From: an uncultured Collinsella sp. | GTDB taxonomy: Bacteria; Actinomycetota; Coriobacteriia; Coriobacteriales; Coriobacteriaceae | Direction: 5' to 3' | Assembly: GCA_900542305.1 (NCBI GenBank) | Contig: UQMU01000020.1 | Span: 1 to 44,715 of the forward strand | DNA: 44,715 nucleotides | In this document: positions 33,501-41,794 of the stretch, in pieces | Layout: the number at the start of each line of letters is the position of its first letter | How positions within the stretch are numbered: position 1 is the stretch's first letter | Position numbers and translations under genes: made by a program | The notes under the pieces: model-generated | Databases searched by the model: none | Told to the model about the DNA's origin: nothing | Seen by the model: only the letters and a program-made list of their open reading frames with translations

Positions 33501-34898
33501 GTGAGCTACTATTTGTTCGAAACCTTTTGGAAGATTGCGAGCGGCATGTCTGACGACTTTTACACCATGGTCGATTCCGGAGACCCGGCACCCGACAACG
33601 AGCACATCACCGGCGTGCGCGAAGAGCGTGACGAAGGTGAACAGACGACAACGCAGGCGCCAAAAGCCATGTACGCCGCGCGCATCGCCGTCTATGACGA
33701 CATGCTGTCGACACCGCGTGTGATCGTCATCGATCCGCAAGATGTCCGCACGTATTTGGAAGAGACGACCAACACCGTCTACCAGTGCATGAAAGAACAA
33801 GGTGGCCATATCTCGCTCATGGTCATCCGCGAGATTGTCGAAAACTTTATCCACGCACACTTTGCAGAGCCCATCATCTCGATTCTGGACGGCGGAGACA
33901 CCATCCGCTTTGCTGACCAAGGACCCGGCATCGACGACAAGGAACGCGCTTTCGACTTTGGCGTTACCAGCGCAAACAGCAAGATGAAGCGCTATATCCG
34001 TGGAACCGGAGCAGGGTTTCCCATGGTGCAGGAGTATTTGGAAAACGCCGGCGGTGCCGTATCCATCGAGGACAACATGGGCAACGGCACCGTGGTTACG
34101 GTAAGCCTGAACCCTAAACGCGTGCAGGAAATCGAGCGTGCCGGCGGACGCGGTGCTGCCGTGCGGCCCGAGACGGAGCAGCCCACATATCCCCTGCCGG
34201 GAGCTTTTGCGCAGCAGCCCATGGCAACGCAGCAGATGCAGCCCCCCGTGGGGCAGATGCAGCAGCCCGGAATGCTTCCCACACAAGAGCCCCAGGCGGC
34301 ATCTATGTCGATGACGCCAAACATGCCAGAGGCCATGCCGCTGGCAGATCAGGATGCAGCAGCAATGCAGCAGGCGACGGGGGCACCGGGTGGCCAGCAA
34401 ATGGGCTATCAGCCGTACCAACGGGGATATCCATATCAGCAGATGCCGCCACTGGGGTATGGCCAGCAGTTCCCGCAGCAGTACCAGCAGGGATATCAGC
34501 AGCCGTACCAGCAGATGCCGCAGCAGCAGTACAACCCCTGGGCCCAACAGATGCCTCTGCAGCCTTACCAACAGTGGCCTCAAAGTTTTCAACAGCAAAT
34601 GCCGCCGATGCAGAGTTCTCAACAACCAGCAGCTCAAATGATGTATCCTAATGCAGCAAATCAGTATGCGCAGCCACAACCGGACGTGTTCGTAAGCGAT
34701 CGCGGCAACGCCGCGCTGGGCTATCTGGCGCAAAATCAAGCGTGCGGTGCAACCGATCTGGCGAGGGCGTTTGGAAACTCGGCCCCCACTTGGTCACGCA
34801 CGCTCAATGACTTGGCGCAGGCCGGCTTGGTCATCAAGCATGGCCAGAAATACCATCTGACCGAACTCGGCGCCGCTCGCGTGCGAGCTCAGAGCTAA
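33501..34898 (+). CDS. GHKL ATPase with Q/P/M/Y-rich linker and C-terminal winged helix, next to dnaA
   Basis: This is about 465 residues from the GTG at 33501. Other starts (TTG 33474, ATG 33546) are possible, since none has a good ribosome site. A histidine-kinase-like ATPase fold lies at about 60-205, with N box EIVENFIHA (from 111), G1 box DQGPGI (139-144) and G2 box RGTGAGFPMV (167-176). No phospho-acceptor histidine domain, sensor or membrane segment is seen. About 230-395 is low-complexity, rich in Gln, Pro, Met and Tyr (prion-like). The last 70 residues look like a MarR-type winged helix (ATDLARAFGNSAPTWSRTLN, then DLAQAGLV). The stop is 15 bases before dnaA, so the two are probably co-transcribed. 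The function is unknown; a regulator of dnaA or of the origin is the natural hypothesis. Confidence 0.82.
   Translation: MSYYLFETFWKIASGMSDDFYTMVDSGDPAPDNEHITGVREERDEGEQTTTQAPKAMYAARIAVYDDMLSTPRVIVIDPQDVRTYLEETTNTVYQCMKEQGGHISLMVIREIVENFIHAHFAEPIISILDGGDTIRFADQGPGIDDKERAFDFGVTSANSKMKRYIRGTGAGFPMVQEYLENAGGAVSIEDNMGNGTVVTVSLNPKRVQEIERAGGRGAAVRPETEQPTYPLPGAFAQQPMATQQMQPPVGQMQQPGMLPTQEPQAASMSMTPNMPEAMPLADQDAAAMQQATGAPGGQQMGYQPYQRGYPYQQMPPLGYGQQFPQQYQQGYQQPYQQMPQQQYNPWAQQMPLQPYQQWPQSFQQQMPPMQSSQQPAAQMMYPNAANQYAQPQPDVFVSDRGNAALGYLAQNQACGATDLARAFGNSAPTWSRTLNDLAQAGLVIKHGQKYHLTELGAARVRAQS
34586..34594 (+). other. TTTTCAACA 9-mer inside the GHKL gene
   Basis: An exact copy of the DnaA-box-like 9-mer lies in the low-complexity coding region (SFQQQ). 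It may be chance, since CAA CAG codons are common there. Confidence 0.3.
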
Positions 34899-34913
34899 AG
34901 AACGGGAGAGACA

Positions 34914-36638
34914 GTGGACGAGGAAGCAAGCATCATCCTGGGGGATGCCATCGCCTTTTGCCAGCGCGACGGCCAAGATGCACGCCTCATCAACATGCTG
35001 GGGCAATCGCGGGCCATAAGCCTGACCGAAGATACGCTCACGATCGAGGCCCCCTCGCGCTTTGCCATCGCGCAGCTCAAAAAGCATCAGCCGACTATTG
35101 AGGCCTATCTGGAAGAAATCGCCTTTGCACCGATCGCGCTCGACATCGTGGCACCGCAAGGCGCCGCAACGGAATCCGCTGCCGCGACGGCGCCCGCCAC
35201 GGCTCCCGCCGCTTCCCCGGCGGCAACGGCCTCCGCAGGCGACGTGCCGACAATCGAGCACCAGCACAGCGATGTTTCCCGTGAAACCATGGCACCGTTG
35301 CCGACCGCGGCGGCGACGTCAACGAACGCACCCGTCACGCACATGCCTATCGCTCACGACGCAGCGGCGGGCGCGGATTCGGGCATTGCAATCAAGAACA
35401 CGCTCTCGGCCGATGATTTTCGTCGCATGATGAACCAGATGAAGGGCGGAGCGCCGACTAAATCCACGCAAGCTGCGGCCCCCGCTTCACCCATACCGGC
35501 GCCGACCGTGCCGGCCGAGCAGAATACGGATGGAGCCCCGCTCGCCGCGAACTCAAAATTTACCTTTGAGAACTTTGTCTACGGCCCCGAAAACAGCCAT
35601 GCCTATCGCTCGGCACTCAAGTTTGCCGCCCTCGCGGACGAGCGCGGCACATGCACATCACTGTTCATCTACGGCAAATCGGGCCTGGGCAAGACGCACC
35701 TGCTGCTTGCCATCAAAAACGAGCTCGCCGAGAAGTCGCCCGAGATCAAGGTCAAGTATGCCAACTCCCAGGCATATCTGGACGACCTGATGACCGAGTT
35801 CGACCGCCAAAAGAAGAGCAACGCCCCCATCATGCAGGCGTACCACGGCGTGGACGTGCTCATCATCGATGACATCCAAAACATCATCGGCAAGCGCGCG
35901 AGCGTGGACTACTTTTTCCAGCTCATGGACGAGTTCATCCGCAACAACAAGAAGGTCGTCATCGCGGCAGACCGTGCCCCCAAGGACCTGAGCATGGACG
36001 AGCGTCTGACCAGCCGCTTCAACGCCGGCATGCTCTGCCTGGTCGCAGAGCCCAGCTACGAGATGAAATACAAGATCTTGCAGCGCTATTACGAGAACAC
36101 CATCGTCGCCGCTCCCGAGGCAGGCGACGACTCGCTGCTGGCGGCCTATGGGGGCGACGGCGGACACCTGACCGACGAGCACTTTAAACACATGGCCGAG
36201 GTCTCGGGCACCAACATCCGCGAACTCGAGAGCTTTTGCGAGCGCTGCGCCGGCGAGGCGGGCGACCGCGAGCGCGAGGGCGGGGAGCTCACCTTTGACG
36301 ATATCGACGCCATCGCCAGCCAGTACTTCGACACATCGGCCAAAAAGATCAACGTCCAGACGGTTCAGTCCGTCATCGAAGAGCAGTACGGCGTGACGCA
36401 CGAGGAGCTCATCGGCCCGCGTCGCAACGCCAATATCGCCAAAGCACGCCATATCGCTATCTACCTGGCCATCGAGATGTGCGAGATGACGACCACGGCG
36501 GTGGGCGCCGAATTTGGCAACCGCAACCACTCGACCGTCAGCACGAGCTACAAAAAGGTCCAGAAGATGATCCAGGAAGACCGTACCGTCACCGAAGACC
36601 TCAAATCGCTGCGCGATAAAATTACACTGCGCTCGTAG
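34914..36638 (+). CDS. dnaA: Chromosomal replication initiator protein DnaA
   Basis: This 574-residue protein is longer than the usual 440-470 because domain II (about 85-210) is a long Ala/Pro/Thr-rich linker. The AAA+ domain has Walker A GKSGLGKT (254-261), Walker B LIIDD (316-320) and the Arg-finger region LTSRFNAG (about 366-372). The C-terminal DNA-binding domain keeps ARHIAIYLAIEM, but its signature reads FGNRNHSTV (534-542) where most DnaA have GGRDHTTV. A parS-like sequence lies inside codons 120-125. The start is a GTG 15 bases after the upstream GHKL gene, with GGGAGAG before it. Confidence 0.97.
   Translation: MDEEASIILGDAIAFCQRDGQDARLINMLGQSRAISLTEDTLTIEAPSRFAIAQLKKHQPTIEAYLEEIAFAPIALDIVAPQGAATESAAATAPATAPAASPAATASAGDVPTIEHQHSDVSRETMAPLPTAAATSTNAPVTHMPIAHDAAAGADSGIAIKNTLSADDFRRMMNQMKGGAPTKSTQAAAPASPIPAPTVPAEQNTDGAPLAANSKFTFENFVYGPENSHAYRSALKFAALADERGTCTSLFIYGKSGLGKTHLLLAIKNELAEKSPEIKVKYANSQAYLDDLMTEFDRQKKSNAPIMQAYHGVDVLIIDDIQNIIGKRASVDYFFQLMDEFIRNNKKVVIAADRAPKDLSMDERLTSRFNAGMLCLVAEPSYEMKYKILQRYYENTIVAAPEAGDDSLLAAYGGDGGHLTDEHFKHMAEVSGTNIRELESFCERCAGEAGDREREGGELTFDDIDAIASQYFDTSAKKINVQTVQSVIEEQYGVTHEELIGPRRNANIAKARHIAIYLAIEMCEMTTTAVGAEFGNRNHSTVSTSYKKVQKMIQEDRTVTEDLKSLRDKITLRS
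35273..35288. promoter_or_regulatory. parS-like site inside dnaA (14 of 16 bases)
   Basis: TGTTTCCCGTGAAACC lies in the linker region of dnaA (residues 120-125). It differs from the parS consensus at two positions. Extra parS sites inside genes near the origin are common in bacteria. Confidence 0.5.
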
Positions 36639-36876
36639 GGAAATAGAGACACCTGTTGAAAACTTGTCGAAACCATGGGCATAAGGTGTCTAAAACCCAA
36701 CCCGCGGTGGTGAAAAGTTTTGCGCAGGTTTTGAACGTGGAAAACCACCCCCGTTGCACACAGGTTGCTGTCGATTCTCTTTCTGGGTCTGACCTGCGTC
36801 TTTGGGAGTAATCAACAGTTTCGTCAGTGCTATTGCTATTATTAAGATATTTATATCTAAAGAAAGGTATTAAAAG
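36639..36876. other. Candidate origin region, downstream part (dnaA-dnaN gap)
   Basis: This 238-base gap contains TGTTGAAAA (36654-36662), TTGTCGAAA (36664-36672) and CGTGGAAAA (36736-36744), all close to DnaA boxes. An inverted repeat (AGACACCT 36647-36654, AGGTGTCT 36684-36691) encloses the first two. It ends in an A/T-rich stretch at 36829-36874, with AGATAT-TT-ATATCT at 36845-36858, which could be the unwinding element. The dnaA-dnaN gap is the usual oriC in actinobacteria. Confidence 0.65.
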
Positions 36877-37980
36877 ATGAAGTTCACCGTCAGCCAGAGC
36901 TCGCTTACACAAGCCATCGGCGTCGTTATGAAGGGTGTCGCTTCGGCGTCCACCCTTCCCATCCTGTCGGGCGTGCTCGTCAAGGCGCAAGACGGCATCT
37001 TGGAATTCCAGACCTCTAACTACACCATCTCGATCCGTCATCGCATCGCGGCGCATGTCGAAGAAGAGGGTGAGATGGTTATCCCCTGTAAGATGCTCTC
37101 CAATATCACCAAGACCCTCCCCGATGCCCCGGTCACCTTTGAGCTGTCCGAGCGCCAGGTGCTGATTGGTTGCGAGAAGAGCTCTTTCCGCCTGAACACG
37201 CTCGATGTCAATGACTTCCCCGAGTTTCCGGCCTATGCCATCGAGAGTGCCGTGGAGCTGCCGACCGATATCTTGTCCGAAATGGTCGGCCGCGTGTGGC
37301 GCGTCACCTCGACCGACAAGGCCCGCCCCATTCTGGGTGGCGTGCACATGAAGGTCGAGAACAACACCGTGCGCCTGGTGGCGACCGATTCCTTCCGCTT
37401 GGCCGTGTGCGATACGCAGGTCGAGACCTCGACTCTCGAGGGCTCCTTTGAACTCAACGTTCCGGCCGACGCCTTTAACGACGCGCTGAACATCATGGCC
37501 AGCCAGGCGACCATCATGATCGGGGCTACCGACACCCAGGTCGTCTTCGAGGCCGGCAACACCACCTACGTGTCGCGCCGTATCGAGGGCATGTACCCCA
37601 ACTACAAGCAGCTCATCCCCGATTCGTGCGTGACGAGCGTCAAGATCGACGTCGCCGCCTTTAACGCCGCCCTCAAGCGCGTGGCCGTTATCGCGAGCGC
37701 CAACCCCGCCGTCAAGTTCGAGATCGATGTCGAGAACGGGCAGATGGGCCTGTCCTCCATTTCCAATGACCAGGACCTTGCGCAGGAGACGATCGATGTC
37801 GAGGCCGAGGGCGAGTCGGGCATCATCGCCTTCAACTACCACTACATCTTTGGCTGCCTCAATGCCCTGTCCAAGGAGAAGGAGATCACGCTGGAGCTCA
37901 AGAGCTACTCGCAGGCGGGCATCTTCAAGTCCTACGACAAGATCAACTACCTGTACCTGGTTATGCCGGTCCGCATCTAG
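36877..37980 (+). CDS. dnaN: DNA polymerase III beta subunit (sliding clamp)
   Basis: This 367-residue protein begins MKFTVSQSSLTQAIGVVMKG and ends YLYLVMPVRI, as is usual for DnaN. Three clamp domains fit the length. It tethers DNA polymerase III and other partners to DNA. The ATG has AAAGG 9 bases upstream. It is followed after 10 bases by recF. Confidence 0.97.
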   Translation: MKFTVSQSSLTQAIGVVMKGVASASTLPILSGVLVKAQDGILEFQTSNYTISIRHRIAAHVEEEGEMVIPCKMLSNITKTLPDAPVTFELSERQVLIGCEKSSFRLNTLDVNDFPEFPAYAIESAVELPTDILSEMVGRVWRVTSTDKARPILGGVHMKVENNTVRLVATDSFRLAVCDTQVETSTLEGSFELNVPADAFNDALNIMASQATIMIGATDTQVVFEAGNTTYVSRRIEGMYPNYKQLIPDSCVTSVKIDVAAFNAALKRVAVIASANPAVKFEIDVENGQMGLSSISNDQDLAQETIDVEAEGESGIIAFNYHYIFGCLNALSKEKEITLELKSYSQAGIFKSYDKINYLYLVMPVRI

Positions 37981-37990
37981 CAACCGCCCT

Positions 37991-39097
37991 ATGACCATGT
38001 TCGCCCGCGATCTTTCCGTCGCGCACTACCGCAGCTTCGATAGTTATCGCCTTGCCCTGGACGAGGGCGTGACGATACTTGCGGGACCCAACGCGGCGGG
38101 AAAGACCAATCTCATAGAGGCGCTGCAGCTGCTGACGAGCGGCGCCTCGTTTAGGCATCCGACCGCAGCCGAGCTCGTCCATGATGGCGTGGGCTCGTGC
38201 AAGGTCGAGCTGAGGCTCGAGGGCGACGGCCGCGTGCTTGATATGGGATTGAGCGTGGAGGACGGTAAGCGCTCGTTTAGCCGCAACGGCAAGAGGTGCT
38301 CTGCCGCCGGTGTGCGCGGGGCTCTGCCGAGCGTGCTGTTTTGCCCCGACCATCTGGACATGGTTAAGCGAGGCGCCAGTGTGCGCCGCGCCGCCCTCGA
38401 TGACTTTGGCATGCAGCTGAGCGCACGTTATGCCGATCTTGCGAGCACCTATGGACGCTGCGTGACCCAGCGTAACGCCCTGCTCAAGGAGACCTGGTGC
38501 TGTCGCGAGATGCTCGGCGCGTGGAACGATTCGATTGCCCGCGCGGGCTCGGCCCTGCTTGTGCACCGGTTGGCCCTGCTCGACCGGCTGGCGGGCCATG
38601 TGCACACTGCCTACGGGCAAGTGGCATCCGGTGAGGCTGCCAACGTGACCTATACGTCCACGCTGGGGGATTTGCCCCAGGTCGATGATCGCGAAGAGCT
38701 GAAGGGCTGGGCGTACGAGCGCATGCTGACTGCCCTTGATGAGCACGCCGACGAGGAAATTCGCCGCGGCGTGACGTTGGTGGGACCGCATCGCGATGAG
38801 ATTGAGTTTACCGTGGCGGGTCGCTCCGCCCGTTCATTTGCCAGCCAAGGTCAGCAGCGAACGTTGGTTCTGGCCTGGAAGGTGGCGGAGGTGGCCGTGG
38901 CTCGCGATGTCCTGGGCACCGCCCCGTTGCTGCTTTTGGACGACGTGATGAGCGAACTCGACGGCGAACGCCGCGGTGCTTTTCTGCGTCTGATCGGCGA
39001 TGATATCCAGACGGTCATAACCACGACCAACCTGGGGTATTTTACCGATGACCTGCTTGATCGAGCCAAGGTGGTGAGCATGGGTGAGACGTGCTAA
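37991..39097 (+). CDS. recF: DNA replication and repair protein RecF
   Basis: This 368-residue SMC-like ATPase has Walker A AGPNAAGKTNL (about 33-43), a signature region SFASQGQQRTLVLAWK and Walker B LLLLDDVMSELD. It loads RecA at gaps together with RecO and RecR. The ATG at 37991 is used (37997 is also possible); no strong ribosome site is seen, so translation may be coupled to dnaN. Its end overlaps the next gene by 14 bases. Confidence 0.95.
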   Translation: MTMFARDLSVAHYRSFDSYRLALDEGVTILAGPNAAGKTNLIEALQLLTSGASFRHPTAAELVHDGVGSCKVELRLEGDGRVLDMGLSVEDGKRSFSRNGKRCSAAGVRGALPSVLFCPDHLDMVKRGASVRRAALDDFGMQLSARYADLASTYGRCVTQRNALLKETWCCREMLGAWNDSIARAGSALLVHRLALLDRLAGHVHTAYGQVASGEAANVTYTSTLGDLPQVDDREELKGWAYERMLTALDEHADEEIRRGVTLVGPHRDEIEFTVAGRSARSFASQGQQRTLVLAWKVAEVAVARDVLGTAPLLLLDDVMSELDGERRGAFLRLIGDDIQTVITTTNLGYFTDDLLDRAKVVSMGETC

Positions 39098-39647
39098 TTA
39101 CGAGCGCGAGAGCGAAACGGTTGCCTTCAGTGGATTTTTGAACGCAGAGCGTCAGCGCATCCTGGCGGCCGCGACACCTGAGCGCCGCGCGCAGATGGAG
39201 GCTGCCGAGGAGTCGCGCGCGGTCTATCGCGCGTGGAACGCGGTGTGCTCGGGCACGCGCGAGGGGCGGCATGTGACGGGCTTGCGCTACCTGCCCGAGT
39301 CCAATGAGCTGCTGGTATATCTCGATTCGCCCTCGTGGACGCAGGAAATGACGCTGTTGCGCGAGATCATCCGCGCGCGCATGGAGCGCGCCGGTGCGCA
39401 TGTGGACGGCCTGGTGTTCAAAACCACCGCGCCGGGTCACACGCCGCCCGCCGCCAAGCAGCGCCTGCGCCCGGCGACGACCGAGCGCCCGCCGGCCCCG
39501 CACGCCGACCTAAGTGAGGCCGAATGCACCGAGATTGAGCGCCAAGTGGCGCCCATCGAAGACCAAAAACTGCGCGAGGCCCTCGAGAATGCCATGAGAG
39601 CCAGTGCCGAGTGGGCCAAGGGCGTAGAAAGCAAAAAAGAGCCTTAA
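39084..39647 (+). CDS. dciA: DciA-family (DUF721) protein
   Basis: This 187-residue protein has the DUF721 core at about 45-115 (YRAWNAVCSGTREGRHVTGL, then a LLVYLDSPSWTQEMTLLREI stretch). DciA loads the replicative helicase DnaB in bacteria that lack DnaC or DnaI. The position between recF and gyrB is the usual one in actinobacteria. It starts at a GTG overlapping recF. The tail from about 120 on is charged and probably disordered. Confidence 0.88.
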   Translation: MRRANYERESETVAFSGFLNAERQRILAAATPERRAQMEAAEESRAVYRAWNAVCSGTREGRHVTGLRYLPESNELLVYLDSPSWTQEMTLLREIIRARMERAGAHVDGLVFKTTAPGHTPPAAKQRLRPATTERPPAPHADLSEAECTEIERQVAPIEDQKLREALENAMRASAEWAKGVESKKEP

Positions 39648-39673
39648 ATCGCATCTGGTGGCCTTGTAGAGCC

Positions 39674-39703
39674 AAATACCCTCGTTCCTGAGGGTATTTT
39701 TTT
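39674..39703 (+). terminator. Terminator between dciA and gyrB
   Basis: AAATACCCTC (39674-39683) pairs with GAGGGTATTT (39690-39699), followed by further T. The gyrB-gyrA pair therefore probably has its own promoter in the 50 bases that follow. Confidence 0.85.
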
Positions 39704-39752
39704 ACGATAAACTAGTAAGGCTGTACACATTTTCTTGACTGAAGGAGGACGT

Positions 39753-41783
39753 GTGGCAAACGAAAACGATTACGATGGCGGCGAGATTAAGATTCTCGAA
39801 GGTCTCGAGGCCGTTCGTAAGCGCCCGGGCATGTATATCGGCTCGACGAGCGCCAGCGGTCTGCATCACCTGGTGTGGGAGATCGTTGACAACTCCGTCG
39901 ACGAGGCCATGGCCGGTTTCTGCACCGAGATCCAGGTGACGGTCCACGCCGACAACTCCATCACGGTCGTCGACAACGGGCGCGGCATCCCCGTCGACGA
40001 GCACCCTGTTAAAAAGATCCCGACGCTCGAGGTCGTCATGACGATCTTGCACGCCGGCGGTAAGTTCGATAACTCGGCCTATAAGGTTTCGGGCGGCCTG
40101 CACGGCGTTGGCATCTCCGTCGTCAACGCACTGTCCAAGCGCGTGGTCGTTCAGGTTCGTCGCGACGGCAACACCTACGAGATGGAGTTCTCGCGCGGCA
40201 AGACCGTTAAGAAGATGGAGGTCGTGGGCACCTCGGATTCGACGGGCACCACCGTCACCTTCTGGCCCGACGACGAGATCTTCGAGACCTGCATTTACGA
40301 TTTCGATACGCTGCACAACCGTCTGCAGGAGACGGCGTTCCTCAATAAGAACCTCAAAATCGTGCTGACTGACGAGCGCGAGTCTACTCCCCACGTGGAG
40401 GAGTTTTGCTACGAGGGCGGCATCATCGACTTCGTCAAGTTCCTTAACGAGGGCAAGGACGTCCCCGAGGCCTTTAAGGAGCCTATCTACATCGAGGGCA
40501 AATCGGACCCGGACGCACCTGTGGCCAAGATGGGCGAGGTTGAGGTTTCCCTGCAGTGGAATAGCGGCTACGGCGAGAACGTCATGTCGTTTGCCAACGA
40601 CATCTACACCCCCGAGGGCGGCATGCACCTTGAGGGCTTCCGCACCGCGCTCACCCGCGTGATCAACGACTATGCGCGCAAGCAGAACCTGCTCAAGGAA
40701 AAAGACGCCAATCTGACCGGCGACGATGTGCGCGAGGGCCTTTCGGCCGTTATCTCGGTCAAGCTGCCCGATCCGCAGTTTGAGGGCCAGACCAAGGCCA
40801 AGCTCGGCAGCTCCTATATGCGCGCGCTGACGCTCAAGATCGTGACCGACGGCCTTGCCGATTACCTCGAGGAGCACCCTAAGCCCGCTCGCGAGATCGT
40901 CAAGAAGGCGCAGCAGGCCTGCAAGGCGCGCAATGCCGCCCGCAAGGCGCGCGAGGCGACCCGCCGCAAGAGCCTGCTCGAGACGGCGTCCCTGCCCGGT
41001 AAGCTCGCCGACTGCTCGGTGCGCGATGCCGAGCTGACCGAGCTCTTCATCGTAGAGGGCGACTCGGCAGGCGGTTCGGCCAAGGACGGCCGTCGCCGAG
41101 ACATCCAGGCGATTCTGCCCCTGCGCGGCAAGATTTTGAACGTCGAGCGCGTTGGTGACCATCGCGCGTTCTCGAGTGACACCATCCAGTCGCTGATTAC
41201 CGCGATCGGCTGTGGCGTCACGACGAGTGCCGGCGACGGCGGCGATTTCGATATCACCAAGGCGCGCTACCACAAGATCATCATCATGACCGATGCAGAC
41301 GTCGACGGCGCGCATATCCGCATCCTGCTGCTGACGTTCTTCTACAAGTACATGCGTCCGCTGATCGATGCCGGCTACGTCTATGTTGCCTGCCCGCCCA
41401 TCTTTGGCATTAAGGTGCGCAACAAGATCCACTACGTGTATCCCAACGGCCGCCAGCCCGAAGACGAGATCCTGCGCGATACCATCCAGAGTCTGGGCCT
41501 GAACCCCGATGATAACGACGAGGACGGCAAGGCCAAGGACGGCAAGATCACCAAAAAGCGCAAGGGCTATACCGTCCAGCGCTACAAGGGCCTGGGCGAG
41601 ATGGACCCCAAACAGCTTGCCTCGACGACGATGGACCCAAAGACCCGCATTCTGCAGCGTGTGTCGATCGAGGACGCCGTGGTGGCGGACCGCGCCGTGC
41701 GCGAGCTGATGGGTTCCGAGGTCGGCTATCGCCGCGAGTACATCGAGAAGCATGCACATGATGCACGATTCCTTGACGCTTAA
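39753..41783 (+). CDS. gyrB: DNA gyrase subunit B
   Basis: This 676-residue protein has the GHKL ATPase domain (EIVDNSVDEAMAG; DNGRGIP; GGLHGVGISVVNALS). It also has the TOPRIM domain with EGDSAGGSAKDGR and ILPLRGKILNVER, and ends EYIEKHAHDARFLDA. It supplies ATP hydrolysis for negative supercoiling. The start is the GTG at 39753 with AAGGAGG 4 bases upstream; the TTG at 39735 lies before that ribosome site and is rejected. It is followed after 11 bases by gyrA. Confidence 0.97.
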   Translation: MANENDYDGGEIKILEGLEAVRKRPGMYIGSTSASGLHHLVWEIVDNSVDEAMAGFCTEIQVTVHADNSITVVDNGRGIPVDEHPVKKIPTLEVVMTILHAGGKFDNSAYKVSGGLHGVGISVVNALSKRVVVQVRRDGNTYEMEFSRGKTVKKMEVVGTSDSTGTTVTFWPDDEIFETCIYDFDTLHNRLQETAFLNKNLKIVLTDERESTPHVEEFCYEGGIIDFVKFLNEGKDVPEAFKEPIYIEGKSDPDAPVAKMGEVEVSLQWNSGYGENVMSFANDIYTPEGGMHLEGFRTALTRVINDYARKQNLLKEKDANLTGDDVREGLSAVISVKLPDPQFEGQTKAKLGSSYMRALTLKIVTDGLADYLEEHPKPAREIVKKAQQACKARNAARKAREATRRKSLLETASLPGKLADCSVRDAELTELFIVEGDSAGGSAKDGRRRDIQAILPLRGKILNVERVGDHRAFSSDTIQSLITAIGCGVTTSAGDGGDFDITKARYHKIIIMTDADVDGAHIRILLLTFFYKYMRPLIDAGYVYVACPPIFGIKVRNKIHYVYPNGRQPEDEILRDTIQSLGLNPDDNDEDGKAKDGKITKKRKGYTVQRYKGLGEMDPKQLASTTMDPKTRILQRVSIEDAVVADRAVRELMGSEVGYRREYIEKHAHDARFLDA

Positions 41784-41794
41784 GAGGAGGTAAC

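Noticed and set aside
39702..41759. A 685-codon reading frame antisense to gyrB, and similar long frames antisense to gyrA (42128-44281), dnaN (36622-37998) and M28 (17918-19009)
   Set aside because: These are products of high G/C at third codon positions of the real genes; the proteins are low-quality V/L/G/H/R-rich strings with no domains.
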